A DNA stretch of 64,000 bases. Origin: Bordetella genomosp. 9. GTDB taxonomy: Bacteria; Pseudomonadota; Gammaproteobacteria; Burkholderiales; Burkholderiaceae_B. A program made the position numbers and the translations under genes. The notes below the pieces were generated by a model, which saw only the letters and a list, made by a program, of their open reading frames with translations, had not been told where the DNA came from and ran no database searches. The stretch is taken from the NCBI RefSeq assembly GCF_002119725.1, contig NZ_CP021109.1, positions 3,038,001 through 3,102,000 of the forward strand. Reading direction: 5' to 3'. The first letter of the stretch is position 1. Every line of letters begins with the position of its first letter. This document shows positions 30,278 through 37,539 of this stretch, one piece after another.

Positions 30278-31879
30278 TCAGAACCCCTCTTCCAGCTGCG
30301 CGGTGACGACGAGAATGGTGGTGGCTCGGCGCGTCGACGCCACGTCGCTTCCACCCAGCGCCAACGGTGCGCCGGCCGTCAGACGCCGGCGGTCGATTTC
30401 GTCTTCGCGCCGGTCGAAGCCGGAAATGATCATCGGCTGCCCGGCCCGCAGTTCGACCTGCTGGACCATTCCGTTGCCGTCGATGGTGATCTGCTGGATT
30501 TCGATGCGGTTGTCCGCCCGGCCGAAGGTCATGCTTTTCAAGGGCTGCGCGACCGTGTTGTCGTAGGCGATGGAAAGCAGTATTTGCCCGTCTTCCTGGG
30601 CGTCGGGCACCAGCGTGAGGAAGGAGCCGACGGTCTCCTGCTTCTGGTTGACCGAGACCGACGGAAGTATGGTGTCCAGCCGCCCCGAAGAGGCGCCCGC
30701 AAGGCCCGATGCGCCTTGCACCTGATCGACGTAGGAAAAGGTGGTGCGTACGGCGTGCGTGACGGGCCGGCGGTTGAGCGTCAGCACCGGCACGCTGGTG
30801 TGGCGAACCACCGTGCCGATTTCGCTCAAGGCATCGACGATGGCCTTGGTGCTGCCGAAGGGACCGCCCGTGACGCCCGCGCTCAGCGTGTTGGCCGAGA
30901 CGCCGCCGCCAGCCGTCAACGCCGCGGACGCCGAGGCCCGGGCGCTTTGATAAAGCAGATTCCAATCGATGCCGGCACGGCTGCGGTCCTTGTTGACGAC
31001 CGTGATCTCCTCGAAGACCAGGCGCACGCGGCGGGTGAGCGCCTTGTTTTCGCGGTCGAGGAATCGCGCCACGCGGTCGAGCGCGTCCCGCGTATCTGTG
31101 ACCACGACGGAGCTGCCTGCCCCCGGCGCGATGGTGACCGTGCCAGCCCGCGTCAGGAAGGGCTCGATGCGCGCACGTACGGAAGCCATGGCATCGTGCT
31201 CGCCTGTCGACAGGGCCGTGTTGGACGTGTTTTCGAACCCTTCGGTGCCGGACTTGCCGGCGCGCCCCAGGCGCGCGTCGGCCCGGGCGTTCATGGTCAG
31301 CGCCCGCACGTCGAACACGCGCGTCTCGGTTCGATAGAACTCGATGGCGCCATCGCTGTAGCGCCAATAGACGCCCAGCCGCCACGCGATCGCATCCAGC
31401 ACGTTGGGAAGGGGCTGGGCGCCCTCTGGCAGCGATGCGCGTCCCGGCAGTGCGACGCCCGGGCCGGAGACCGCCCCAAGCCGTGGCAGAAAGAGATCCG
31501 CAGGAAGCAACGCGTCCGGCCGCACCTTCACGCCAATGCCGGTGGCGCGCGCGATGCGGTCGGCCAATTCGGGGAGATCGGCTTTTCCGCCGGCGAACAT
31601 CAGCGTCGTGTCGACGTTCCTGCGCAAGGCGGCGGGCAGCACGACTTCCCGGGCCAGCGGCCGCGCGCGTCCGGCAAGCCATGGTCTGCCCACGGTCTGC
31701 GCGGCCTGGCGCGTTCCAGGGTCGGACAGCGCGCTTGCGAATCGCGCCTGGGCCGCATCGGTTCGCGCTCTCGTGTGCTCGGTGCGGTCCTGGATGGCGG
31801 ATATACGTTCGGCACTGATACACGCCGTGCAGAGCACGGCGATGGAAGACATGGCGATAGGCCGGACCGGCCGGATCAC
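30278..31879 (-). CDS. pilN: PilN-like secretin lipoprotein of type IVb pilus
   Basis: This is the outer-membrane secretin through which the pilus passes (533 residues from the start chosen here). A lipoprotein signal is seen (n-region IRPVRP, lipobox VLCTAC). N-domain elements follow (FAGGKADLPELADRIARATGIGVKV; PLPNVLDAIAWRLGVYWRYSDGAIEFYR), then the secretin core (VRLVFEEITVVNKDR, DTILPSVSVNQKQETVGSFLTLVP, PLKSMTFG, MIISGFDRREDEIDRR). The start is uncertain. GTG at 31879 gives a complete signal peptide; ATG at 31852 leaves almost no n-region. Neither has a good ribosome site. It follows pilL after 158 bases, a space that in R64 holds pilM, which is absent. Confidence 0.87.
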   Translation of the reverse strand: MIRPVRPIAMSSIAVLCTACISAERISAIQDRTEHTRARTDAAQARFASALSDPGTRQAAQTVGRPWLAGRARPLAREVVLPAALRRNVDTTLMFAGGKADLPELADRIARATGIGVKVRPDALLPADLFLPRLGAVSGPGVALPGRASLPEGAQPLPNVLDAIAWRLGVYWRYSDGAIEFYRTETRVFDVRALTMNARADARLGRAGKSGTEGFENTSNTALSTGEHDAMASVRARIEPFLTRAGTVTIAPGAGSSVVVTDTRDALDRVARFLDRENKALTRRVRLVFEEITVVNKDRSRAGIDWNLLYQSARASASAALTAGGGVSANTLSAGVTGGPFGSTKAIVDALSEIGTVVRHTSVPVLTLNRRPVTHAVRTTFSYVDQVQGASGLAGASSGRLDTILPSVSVNQKQETVGSFLTLVPDAQEDGQILLSIAYDNTVAQPLKSMTFGRADNRIEIQQITIDGNGMVQQVELRAGQPMIISGFDRREDEIDRRRLTAGAPLALGGSDVASTRRATTILVVTAQLEEGF

Positions 31880-32037
31880 ACCCTGCAATCGCCCGGCGCG
31901 AACGGCGCGCCTTGGGGCGAGGACTGGGCCGCCGCCGTGGCCGCCGGCAAGCCACCGCCGCAACCACGGTGCCCTTCGCTTGCAAACGATGGCGGCAGAC
32001 GCCGAGGTGCAACGGCTGGCCGGAAACCATCGGCGCC

Positions 32038-32937
32038 TCACGATGCCGCTCCGGCACGCAGTGCGGTACGGTCGCAGGCTTCCGACAGCGGGACGACGCG
32101 CAGCACCTGGTTGGCATAGAAGCACGGCTGCAGCGGACGCTCGCCCAGCTCTGTCGCGGCGAGGAGTTCACGGACGGAGTGCTTGAAATCGTCGGAAAAA
32201 GCCGCGCTGCCCGAAAGCGGGATATCTACATCTACGGCCCAATGTTCAGGTTCGAACGTCCAGCCCGCCAAGCCAGCCCAACGCGAAAGCGCGCGCCGCA
32301 TGTTCTCGTCCCCCGGGCCCGCACGATACGATTGGGTCGTGGCGGCGGGCGCCTGCCCGCGGGGTGTGGCGTTCCCTGCGCGGGGGTTCCGTACCCCTTC
32401 GGGCGTGTGCGCTGGCGGGTATGCCGCTGCCGTCGAGGCCGGGCTTCCTGAGTGCGCGGAGGCGGAGGATGCCGGCATGAAGGCGCCTGCGCGATGCTGC
32501 GCAAGGGCGGCATCCGCCTGCGAGCCCGCCGCGGAAACAAACCCGCCGTCCCCCCCGGCATCATGCGGACCGCGCCCCACATAATCCGCGCGCGCATGCA
32601 AGGCGCCGCCCCGCAGCACCAGCGCGGGCCATTTCCCTTTCACGACGACATAGGGCTGTCGCGACACAGACTCGGCGGGGAATTCCCTGCCCCCGTACTG
32701 CACGAATATCGCCGGCACCGGTCGCCCTGGCGGAAATTGCAGCCAGGTCTGCTGACCGTCGTCGAAAACCTGCAAGGGCGCCACGCGCCGGTCGCCGGAA
32801 AGCCGCCAATTGAAGTCGTGGCGCGCGCCCGGGGGCGCGCCCGCATGCCAATCGTTGGATAGGCCGCCCGGCAAAAACGACGGCCCGCAAGCCGATAGCC
32901 ATGGCAGTATCAGTAGCGTCTTGAACAATCGATGCAT
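32038..32937 (-). CDS. pilL: PilL-like lipoprotein with TcpQ-type C-terminus
   Basis: This 299-residue lipoprotein (MHRLFKTLLILPWLSAC, lipobox LSAC) opens the pil operon. The first half (about 40-130) resembles the TrbG/VirB9 family: NWRLSGDRRVAPLQVFDDG, TWLQFPPGRPVPAIF, YVVVKGKWPALVLRGG. A Pro/Ala/Ser-rich linker (about 130-205) leads to a C-terminal TcpQ-like domain of about 90 residues (LSRWAGLAGWTFEPEHWAVDVDIPLSG, ACF-like YANQVLRVV). TcpQ-type proteins pilot or stabilise the secretin. The start at 32937 gives a perfect lipoprotein signal; the open frame to 33015 adds nothing. A 16-base palindrome stands 63-78 bases upstream. Confidence 0.83.
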   Translation of the reverse strand: MHRLFKTLLILPWLSACGPSFLPGGLSNDWHAGAPPGARHDFNWRLSGDRRVAPLQVFDDGQQTWLQFPPGRPVPAIFVQYGGREFPAESVSRQPYVVVKGKWPALVLRGGALHARADYVGRGPHDAGGDGGFVSAAGSQADAALAQHRAGAFMPASSASAHSGSPASTAAAYPPAHTPEGVRNPRAGNATPRGQAPAATTQSYRAGPGDENMRRALSRWAGLAGWTFEPEHWAVDVDIPLSGSAAFSDDFKHSVRELLAATELGERPLQPCFYANQVLRVVPLSEACDRTALRAGAAS

Positions 32938-32999
32938 GCCGGTCCCTGCGATGCGCGCCGCCATTGGCGCGACGACCACATGGTGGCCCAGGCAAAACG

Positions 33000-33015
33000 T
33001 TGCGCCAAGGCGCAA
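33000..33015. promoter_or_regulatory. Palindrome upstream of pilL, possible operator
   Basis: ttgcgcc and ggcgcaa flank a two-base centre: a perfect 7-2-7 inverted repeat 63-78 bases before the pilL start. It is the most regular symmetric element in the 277-base spacer between ugpB-like and pilL. No promoter could be assigned with confidence in this spacer. Confidence 0.4.
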
Positions 33016-33177
33016 ATCTACGCATGGATGTCCGCATCACTCGGCTGCCAGCGCAATCTGCCGGCGGCGGGCGCGACGAGCCGGGCAGGAGCGGCGTGAG
33101 ACGCCAACGTGCCAGCGCCCCATGCCGCATCCGCCGCGACAGGCATCGAGGGAATAGAGGGGGAGGAAACCGAAGCG

Positions 33178-33208
33178 ATCGCGCGCCGAGGCCACCCCGG
33201 CGCGCGAT
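33178..33208 (-). terminator. Hairpin behind the UgpB-like gene
   Basis: atcgcgcgcc (33178-33187) and ggcgcgcgat (33199-33208) form a perfect 10-pair stem with an 11-base loop, seven bases past the stop. The tract that follows on the minus strand (GCTTCGGTTTCC) is only weakly T-rich, so it may be a leaky terminator before the pil operon. Confidence 0.6.
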
Positions 33209-33214
33209 GCAGGA

Positions 33215-34555
33215 TCAGCGCTGCTGCGCGATCGCGCGGGCTTGCGATACGGCGCTGGTCAGCGCCGCGACAGGCGGGGTCTTGCCATCGAGGGCTTGAT
33301 CGAGTTCGCGGTTGAGAACCGGTTCGATGCGATCATAGTTGGCGACCCGGAAGCCGCGCGCGGTGGCAGGCGGCTGCGCGCGCATATTGGCAACGACCTC
33401 CTGGGCGCCCGGAATGTTCTTGTAGAACGAAACCTGGGCCGCACGGAAGGCCGCTTCCGTCAGCGGCAGATAACCGGTGGACTGGTGCCATTCCGCCGCA
33501 GTCACAGGCTTGGACAGCCACGCCAGGAATTCGGCGGTGGCCTTGTCCTGGGCTGCGGGATGGCCTTCCATCACCCACAGCGCGCTACCGCTGACGAAGG
33601 GTTTGCCCGGTTGCTTGGTCGCCTGCTCGTAGTACGGCAGGGGTGCAATGCCGAAGGAAAGCGACTTGGTGTTCAGCAAGCGTCCCAACACGCCGGAACT
33701 GGCCGTCAATACGCCGCATTGGCCCTTGGCGAAGGACTCGACCGGTTTGTCATCATTGCTATGCTGGGTCAGCAGAAGCGAACGCTTCCAGCTCGTCATG
33801 AGCGAGATGTGACGCATGTACAGCGTGTCGAATTCCAGCGAAGCGGGCGCCGCTTTGCCGCGCTGCGCCTCGATGCCATTGCCGTTGCTGGTGTAAAGCT
33901 GGTTGTTGATCGGCGCCAGGTTTTCCAGGTGGACCTCCACCTGGTCCGCCGAAGCATAGGGACATTCGACGTCGGCGCCGTCGCGCAGCTTAAGCAGTTC
34001 GCCCTGCAGATCGGCCCAGGTACGGGCAGGCGCATTCGGATTCAGCCCAGCCTTCTTGTACAACGCGGTGTTGTAGAACATGACGGGGATTTCCGCCATG
34101 TACGGGAAGGCCAGCAGCCTGCCGCGGGAATCGCGGGTAAAGCTGGTGGTGGATGGCAGGAACCAGGTGGCATCCTTGATCGGATACTTCGCCAGAAGCT
34201 CGTACAGCGGCTTGATGGACTTGTATTCCGCCACGACTTCAGGGGAATGGTTGTCCTGCAACTGGATCAGGTTCGGCGTCTTCTTCGACGCGACAGCAGA
34301 CCGCGCCGCCTGCTGCAAGGCGACCGGCGAATCGAAATCGCGTAACGAAACTTCGACGTCGTTCTGTTCTTTGTTGTACTGCTTGACCAGCTTCTCGAAT
34401 TCCGCCTTGTTGACGTCGGTAAGCGCGTGCCATACCTGGATCTGAACAGGCGCCGCATGCGCGACTCCCGCCGCCAGCATGGCGGCGCCGAAGATCCAGA
34501 CGCGCCCGGAAGCGCGGATTGCGCGGGACAAGCCCGTTTCGTGCAATTTCTTCAT
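33215..34555 (-). CDS. UgpB-like periplasmic binding protein of an ABC transporter
   Basis: This 446-residue protein has a long cleavable signal (about 1-35; AAMLAAGVAHA|APV). It has the fold-I carbohydrate/glycerophosphate binding-protein pattern of UgpB: QIQVWHALTDVNKAEFEKLV, YNKEQNDVEV, TPNLIQLQDNHSPEV, ATWFLPS, DSRGRLLAFPYMAEIPVMFYN, TWADLQGELLKL, PFVSGSALWVM. UgpB binds sn-glycerol-3-phosphate or glycerophosphodiesters for import. No permease or ATPase gene lies nearby, so the partners must be elsewhere or the protein works alone. It begins four bases after the dadA-like gene and is surely cotranscribed with it, which makes an amino-acid-related or other ligand conceivable. The ligand is not known. 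Confidence 0.82.
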   Translation of the reverse strand: MKKLHETGLSRAIRASGRVWIFGAAMLAAGVAHAAPVQIQVWHALTDVNKAEFEKLVKQYNKEQNDVEVSLRDFDSPVALQQAARSAVASKKTPNLIQLQDNHSPEVVAEYKSIKPLYELLAKYPIKDATWFLPSTTSFTRDSRGRLLAFPYMAEIPVMFYNTALYKKAGLNPNAPARTWADLQGELLKLRDGADVECPYASADQVEVHLENLAPINNQLYTSNGNGIEAQRGKAAPASLEFDTLYMRHISLMTSWKRSLLLTQHSNDDKPVESFAKGQCGVLTASSGVLGRLLNTKSLSFGIAPLPYYEQATKQPGKPFVSGSALWVMEGHPAAQDKATAEFLAWLSKPVTAAEWHQSTGYLPLTEAAFRAAQVSFYKNIPGAQEVVANMRAQPPATARGFRVANYDRIEPVLNRELDQALDGKTPPVAALTSAVSQARAIAQQR

Positions 34556-34559
34556 AGGT

Positions 34560-35816
34560 CTACATGCCGAGGAAAGGAAACTCCGGTTCCGGCACGCGTC
34601 CGCTGAGCAGATCGGCCAGAGCCCGGCCCGAACCTACCCCCATCGTCCATCCGAGGGTCCCATGGCCTGTATTCAAATACAGGTTGGGAATCCGGGTACG
34701 GCCGATCAGGGGCACGTTCGACGGAGTGGACGGGCGCAAGCCCGACCAGTAGGTGACGTGCTCGAAATCGAGCGCGCCGGGGAAAAGGTCGCGCGCCAGG
34801 CGGGTCATGGCCTCGCAGCGCTGGGGATTCAATGCGCGGGAATACCCCGCGAGTTCGGCGGTACCCGCCATGCGCAGACGGTTGCCGAGGCGGGAAAACA
34901 CCACCTTATGACTGCTGTCGGTCAGGCTGACCGTGGGCGCGGCCGCAGGATCCAGCACGGGGAACGTGGCCGAATAGCCCTTGGCGGGATAGACGTTGCA
35001 CGGCACGCCGAGCGGCCGCACCAGCAGCGGCGTATAGCTGCCCATGGCCACGACATAGGCGTCCGCGGTGACCTGACCGTAGGCGCCGTCGGGGGTCAGC
35101 ACCTCGACCCCATCGACGCGCCCGCCTGCCGATATCAGGCGGGTGACCTGGGTCGAATATTGGAACTCGACGCCGGCGTCGACGCAGCGCTGGGCGAGCG
35201 CGACCGTGAACAGATGCACGTCGCCGCTTTCGTCTTCGGGCGTGAAATCGCCCCCGACGATGCGGTGACGCTGCGGCGCCAAGGCCGGTTCCACCGCCAC
35301 CACTTCATCCGCAGTCAGAATGCGCCGTTCCACACCGAAATCACGCATGACGCCGGCCGCCTTCTGAGACAGCTCGAACTCGTGCGAATCGCGATAGAAA
35401 TTCAGAATGCCGCGCTCCAGGTGGTCGTACTGGATGCCAAGCTCGGTCCGCATGCCGCGCAGCGTGGCGCGGCTGTATTCGGCCATGCGGACCATTGCGC
35501 GGATGTTGGGCGCCAGCCGGCCGGGCAGGCATTCGCGCAGGAAGGCCAGACCCCAGGCCCATTGCCGCAGGTCCAGCTGCGGCCGGAAAAGCAGGGGCGC
35601 GTCCTCCCGGAAGAGCCACTTCAGGAGTTTCAGCGGCGCCTGAGGGTTGGCCCAGGGTTCGGCATACGAGACGGATATCTGTGCGCCATTGGCGAGACTG
35701 GTCTCCTGCGCGGGCCCGTTGCGTCGGTCGATGACCACGACGTCATGCCCCGATTGGCGCAACCACCACGCCGTCGAAACACCAATGATTCCAGCTCCCA
35801 ATACCGCAATTTTCAT
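34560..35816 (-). CDS. D-amino-acid dehydrogenase-like FAD oxidoreductase (DadA family)
   Basis: This 418-residue flavoprotein of the DAO/DadA family begins with a Rossmann FAD motif (MKIAVLGAGIIGVSTAWWL) and VVVIDRRNGPAQETSLANG. Other DadA features are YAEPWANPQAPLKLLKW, a substrate-domain region, and the C-terminal RPSTPSNVPLIGRT and LNTGHGTLGWTMGVGSG that close the FAD site. DadA oxidises D-amino acids, mainly D-alanine, and passes electrons to the respiratory chain. The start at 35816 is chosen because the frame begins directly with the FAD strand. No alanine racemase (dadX) is next to it; instead a binding protein follows by four bases. A symmetrical gttaca/tgtaac element lies upstream. 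Confidence 0.88.
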   Translation of the reverse strand: MKIAVLGAGIIGVSTAWWLRQSGHDVVVIDRRNGPAQETSLANGAQISVSYAEPWANPQAPLKLLKWLFREDAPLLFRPQLDLRQWAWGLAFLRECLPGRLAPNIRAMVRMAEYSRATLRGMRTELGIQYDHLERGILNFYRDSHEFELSQKAAGVMRDFGVERRILTADEVVAVEPALAPQRHRIVGGDFTPEDESGDVHLFTVALAQRCVDAGVEFQYSTQVTRLISAGGRVDGVEVLTPDGAYGQVTADAYVVAMGSYTPLLVRPLGVPCNVYPAKGYSATFPVLDPAAAPTVSLTDSSHKVVFSRLGNRLRMAGTAELAGYSRALNPQRCEAMTRLARDLFPGALDFEHVTYWSGLRPSTPSNVPLIGRTRIPNLYLNTGHGTLGWTMGVGSGRALADLLSGRVPEPEFPFLGM

Positions 35817-35944
35817 TCGCGCCAAGCTCCTGGGTGCGTCCGGGCTGCCGTCAGCCGCGACCGCTGTACCCTCCGAAATCCTGGGATCGGAGTTTACCTT
35901 GCCGCCCGCCCCGTCACGCGGGGACCGGGTGTTGAAACAGGATC

Positions 35945-35964
35945 GTTACACCGAGCGCTGTAAC
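35945..35964. promoter_or_regulatory. Inverted repeat upstream of dadA-like gene
   Basis: gttaca (35945-35950) and tgtaac (35959-35964) form a perfect 6-8-6 inverted repeat about 130-150 bases upstream of the dadA-like start. It is a candidate regulator site; the rest of the 230-base spacer shows only GC-rich sequence. Confidence 0.35.
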
Positions 35965-36046
35965 CGCCGATGGCACACACGCGGCCGTCATACGGTTCCC
36001 CGGCGCCCCCGGTCACGGGGCGGCGCGAAGCCGGCCCCGGAAGCGC

Positions 36047-37093
36047 TCACTCGTGCGCCTTGACCAGATCCGCTTCCGAAGTAAAGGCGTCGGCGAAGAA
36101 CGCGTCGGCCGGCAAGCCGCACTGGGCCGTGAATTCCCGGCGCGCGGCCTCCACCATGACGGGCGCACCGCACGCATAGACTTCGTGCCCGGACAGATCC
36201 GGCAGATCACGCATCACGGCCTCGTGGACGAAGCCGGTACGGCCGGTCCAGCCGTCCTCGGGCAGCCCATCGGAAATCACGGGAATGTACTGGAAGTCGG
36301 GCAGGGACGACGCCCAGGAGGCCGCCAGATCGTGCATGTACAGATCGCGCGGACGGCGGCCGCCCCAATAGAGCGCCACAGGCCGGCGGATCTGCTGGTG
36401 CGCCATGTGCTCGACGATGGCCTTGATCGGGGCGAAGCCCGTGCCGCTGGCGAGCAGGACGATGGGCTTGCCGCTGTCCTCGCGCAGGAAGAAAGAGCCG
36501 AACGGGCCTTCGATGCGCAGGATCTCCCTTTCCTTCATCTGCGTGGCCCCCGCGCCGAAGACGTGGTCGGTGAAGTAGCCGCCCGGCATGTGCCGGATAT
36601 GCAATTCGAGCGGACTTCCGGCGTGGGGCGGCGTGGCCATGGAATAGCTGCGCCGGCGGCCTTCCTTCAGAATCAGCTCGATGTATTGCCCGGCGTAGAA
36701 GCGGAAAGTCTCGGACGCGGGCAACTGCAGCTTGATCACCGCGACGTCCGGGGCCACGCGTTCGATCGTCTGCACGCGCGCCGGCAGCTTGCGGATCTGG
36801 ATGTCGCTGGCCAGCCGGACTTCCGCCGACTCGACCACCATGTCAGTCGAGGGGCGGGCCTGGCACAACAGCGTATAACCGGCGGCCATTTCCTCCGGCG
36901 CGAGCACCTGCGCGGGATAGGGTCCGGCGTCGTATTCGCCGCTGACCACCTTGCCCTTGCAGGTGGAGCACGCACCGCTGCGACAGCTGTAAGGCAGGAC
37001 GATGCCGGCGGCGAGCGCCGCATCCAGCACCGTCTGCCCGGCTTCGACATTGAACTGATGTTGACTCGGTGTGATGGTGACCTGAAAACTCAT
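36047..37093 (-). CDS. 2Fe-2S ferredoxin/FAD/NAD(P)H reductase (CDP-6-deoxyglucoseen reductase-like)
   Basis: This 348-residue electron-transfer protein has three parts. An N-terminal plant-type ferredoxin (about 1-95) has cluster ligands CRSGACSTC and a fourth Cys in LLCQA. An FAD domain follows (RSYSMATPP, YIELILKEG), then an NAD(P)H domain (LASGTGFAPIKAIVEH, YWGGRRPRDLY, EVYACGAPVMVEAA). It belongs to the group often named CDP-6-deoxy-delta-3,4-glucoseen reductase in Burkholderiales, but phenol-hydroxylase and methane-monooxygenase reductases look alike. No oxygenase or dehydratase partner is nearby, so the electron acceptor is unknown. A TAGAAT -10 box at 37133-37138 lies 40 bases upstream and overlaps the divergent sugE promoter. 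Confidence 0.85.
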   Translation of the reverse strand: MSFQVTITPSQHQFNVEAGQTVLDAALAAGIVLPYSCRSGACSTCKGKVVSGEYDAGPYPAQVLAPEEMAAGYTLLCQARPSTDMVVESAEVRLASDIQIRKLPARVQTIERVAPDVAVIKLQLPASETFRFYAGQYIELILKEGRRRSYSMATPPHAGSPLELHIRHMPGGYFTDHVFGAGATQMKEREILRIEGPFGSFFLREDSGKPIVLLASGTGFAPIKAIVEHMAHQQIRRPVALYWGGRRPRDLYMHDLAASWASSLPDFQYIPVISDGLPEDGWTGRTGFVHEAVMRDLPDLSGHEVYACGAPVMVEAARREFTAQCGLPADAFFADAFTSEADLVKAHE

Positions 37094-37132
37094 GGCGCGA
37101 GGCGAACCGGCGGTAAAGGGATGGAATCGGAC

Positions 37133-37142
37133 ATTCTATAAT
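37133..37142. promoter_or_regulatory. Overlapping divergent -10 boxes between reductase gene and sugE
   Basis: attctataat reads TATAAT on the plus strand (37137-37142, for sugE) and TAGAAT on the minus strand (37133-37138, for the reductase). The two -10 elements share two bases. -35 boxes are weak on both sides. Polymerase could serve only one direction at a time. Confidence 0.5.
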
Positions 37143-37148
37143 TTTTGC

Positions 37149-37176
37149 CGGTCCGGGACAGGCGCACCCGGCCGGC
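37149..37176 (+). other. Strong leader hairpin upstream of sugE
   Basis: In the short 5' leader of sugE, ccggtccggg pairs with cccggccgg (one bulged base) around a loop of about nine bases. Guanidine riboswitches often precede gdx/sugE genes, but the ACGR loops of the mini-ykkC class and the length of the ykkC class are not seen. Function is unknown. Confidence 0.4.
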
Positions 37177-37203
37177 CCCATACCTTGCGCCGGAATTGTT
37201 TCC

Positions 37204-37521
37204 ATGACGTGGGTCATCCTGTTGCTCGCCGGGCTGTGTGAAGTCGTCTGGGCCGTCGGCCTCAAATATACCGAAGGCTTTACCCGCATCATGCCGTCCG
37301 TCATTACCGTCGTCGGCATGATCGCCAGCGTATGGCTGCTCGCCATCGCGATGCGCACGCTCCCCTTGGGGACGGCCTACGCGGTGTGGGTTGGCATCGG
37401 GACCATCGGCGCGTTCGTGGCCGGCGTGGTGCTGTTTGGCGAAGGCCTGGGCTGGCTGCGGATAGCCAGCGTGGCCCTCATCGTCACGGGCCTGGTCGGC
37501 CTGAAGCTGTCCTCGGCCTAG
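37204..37521 (+). CDS. sugE: SugE/Gdx small multidrug-resistance exporter
   Basis: This is a 105-residue SMR-family protein with four membrane helices: about 1-20, 30-50, 57-80 and 85-103. The signature is WVILLLAGLCEVVWAVGLKYTEGF, with the essential membrane Glu at residue 13 (CEVVW), and GTAYAVWVGIGTIGAFVAGV. The GLKYTEGFT residues place it in the SugE/Gdx subtype, which exports guanidinium with proton exchange, rather than EmrE multidrug pumps. It works as a dual-topology dimer in the inner membrane. It diverges from the ferredoxin-reductase gene and converges on the MOSC gene, 18 bases between the stops. Confidence 0.93.
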   Translation: MTWVILLLAGLCEVVWAVGLKYTEGFTRIMPSVITVVGMIASVWLLAIAMRTLPLGTAYAVWVGIGTIGAFVAGVVLFGEGLGWLRIASVALIVTGLVGLKLSSA

Positions 37522-37539
37522 CCCGCCTTCTTATTCCCG

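Noticed and set aside
31880-32037. A possible pilM gene between pilL and pilN
   Set aside because: Only 158 bases are available; PilM needs more than 400, and no coding pattern is seen.
29913-32171. A 752-codon frame on the same strand overlapping pilN and pilO2
   Set aside because: It is Arg-rich and low in complexity, and it overlaps genes with clear secretin and lipoprotein motifs in another frame.
32994-33015. Sigma-54-like element TGGC..TTGC upstream of pilL (minus strand)
   Set aside because: The distance between the GG and GC dinucleotides is 11 bases, not the required 10, and no activator gene is nearby.
37143-37203. Guanidine riboswitch in front of sugE
   Set aside because: There are no ACGR loops of the mini-ykkC class, and the leader is too short for ykkC class I. 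Only a generic GC hairpin is present.
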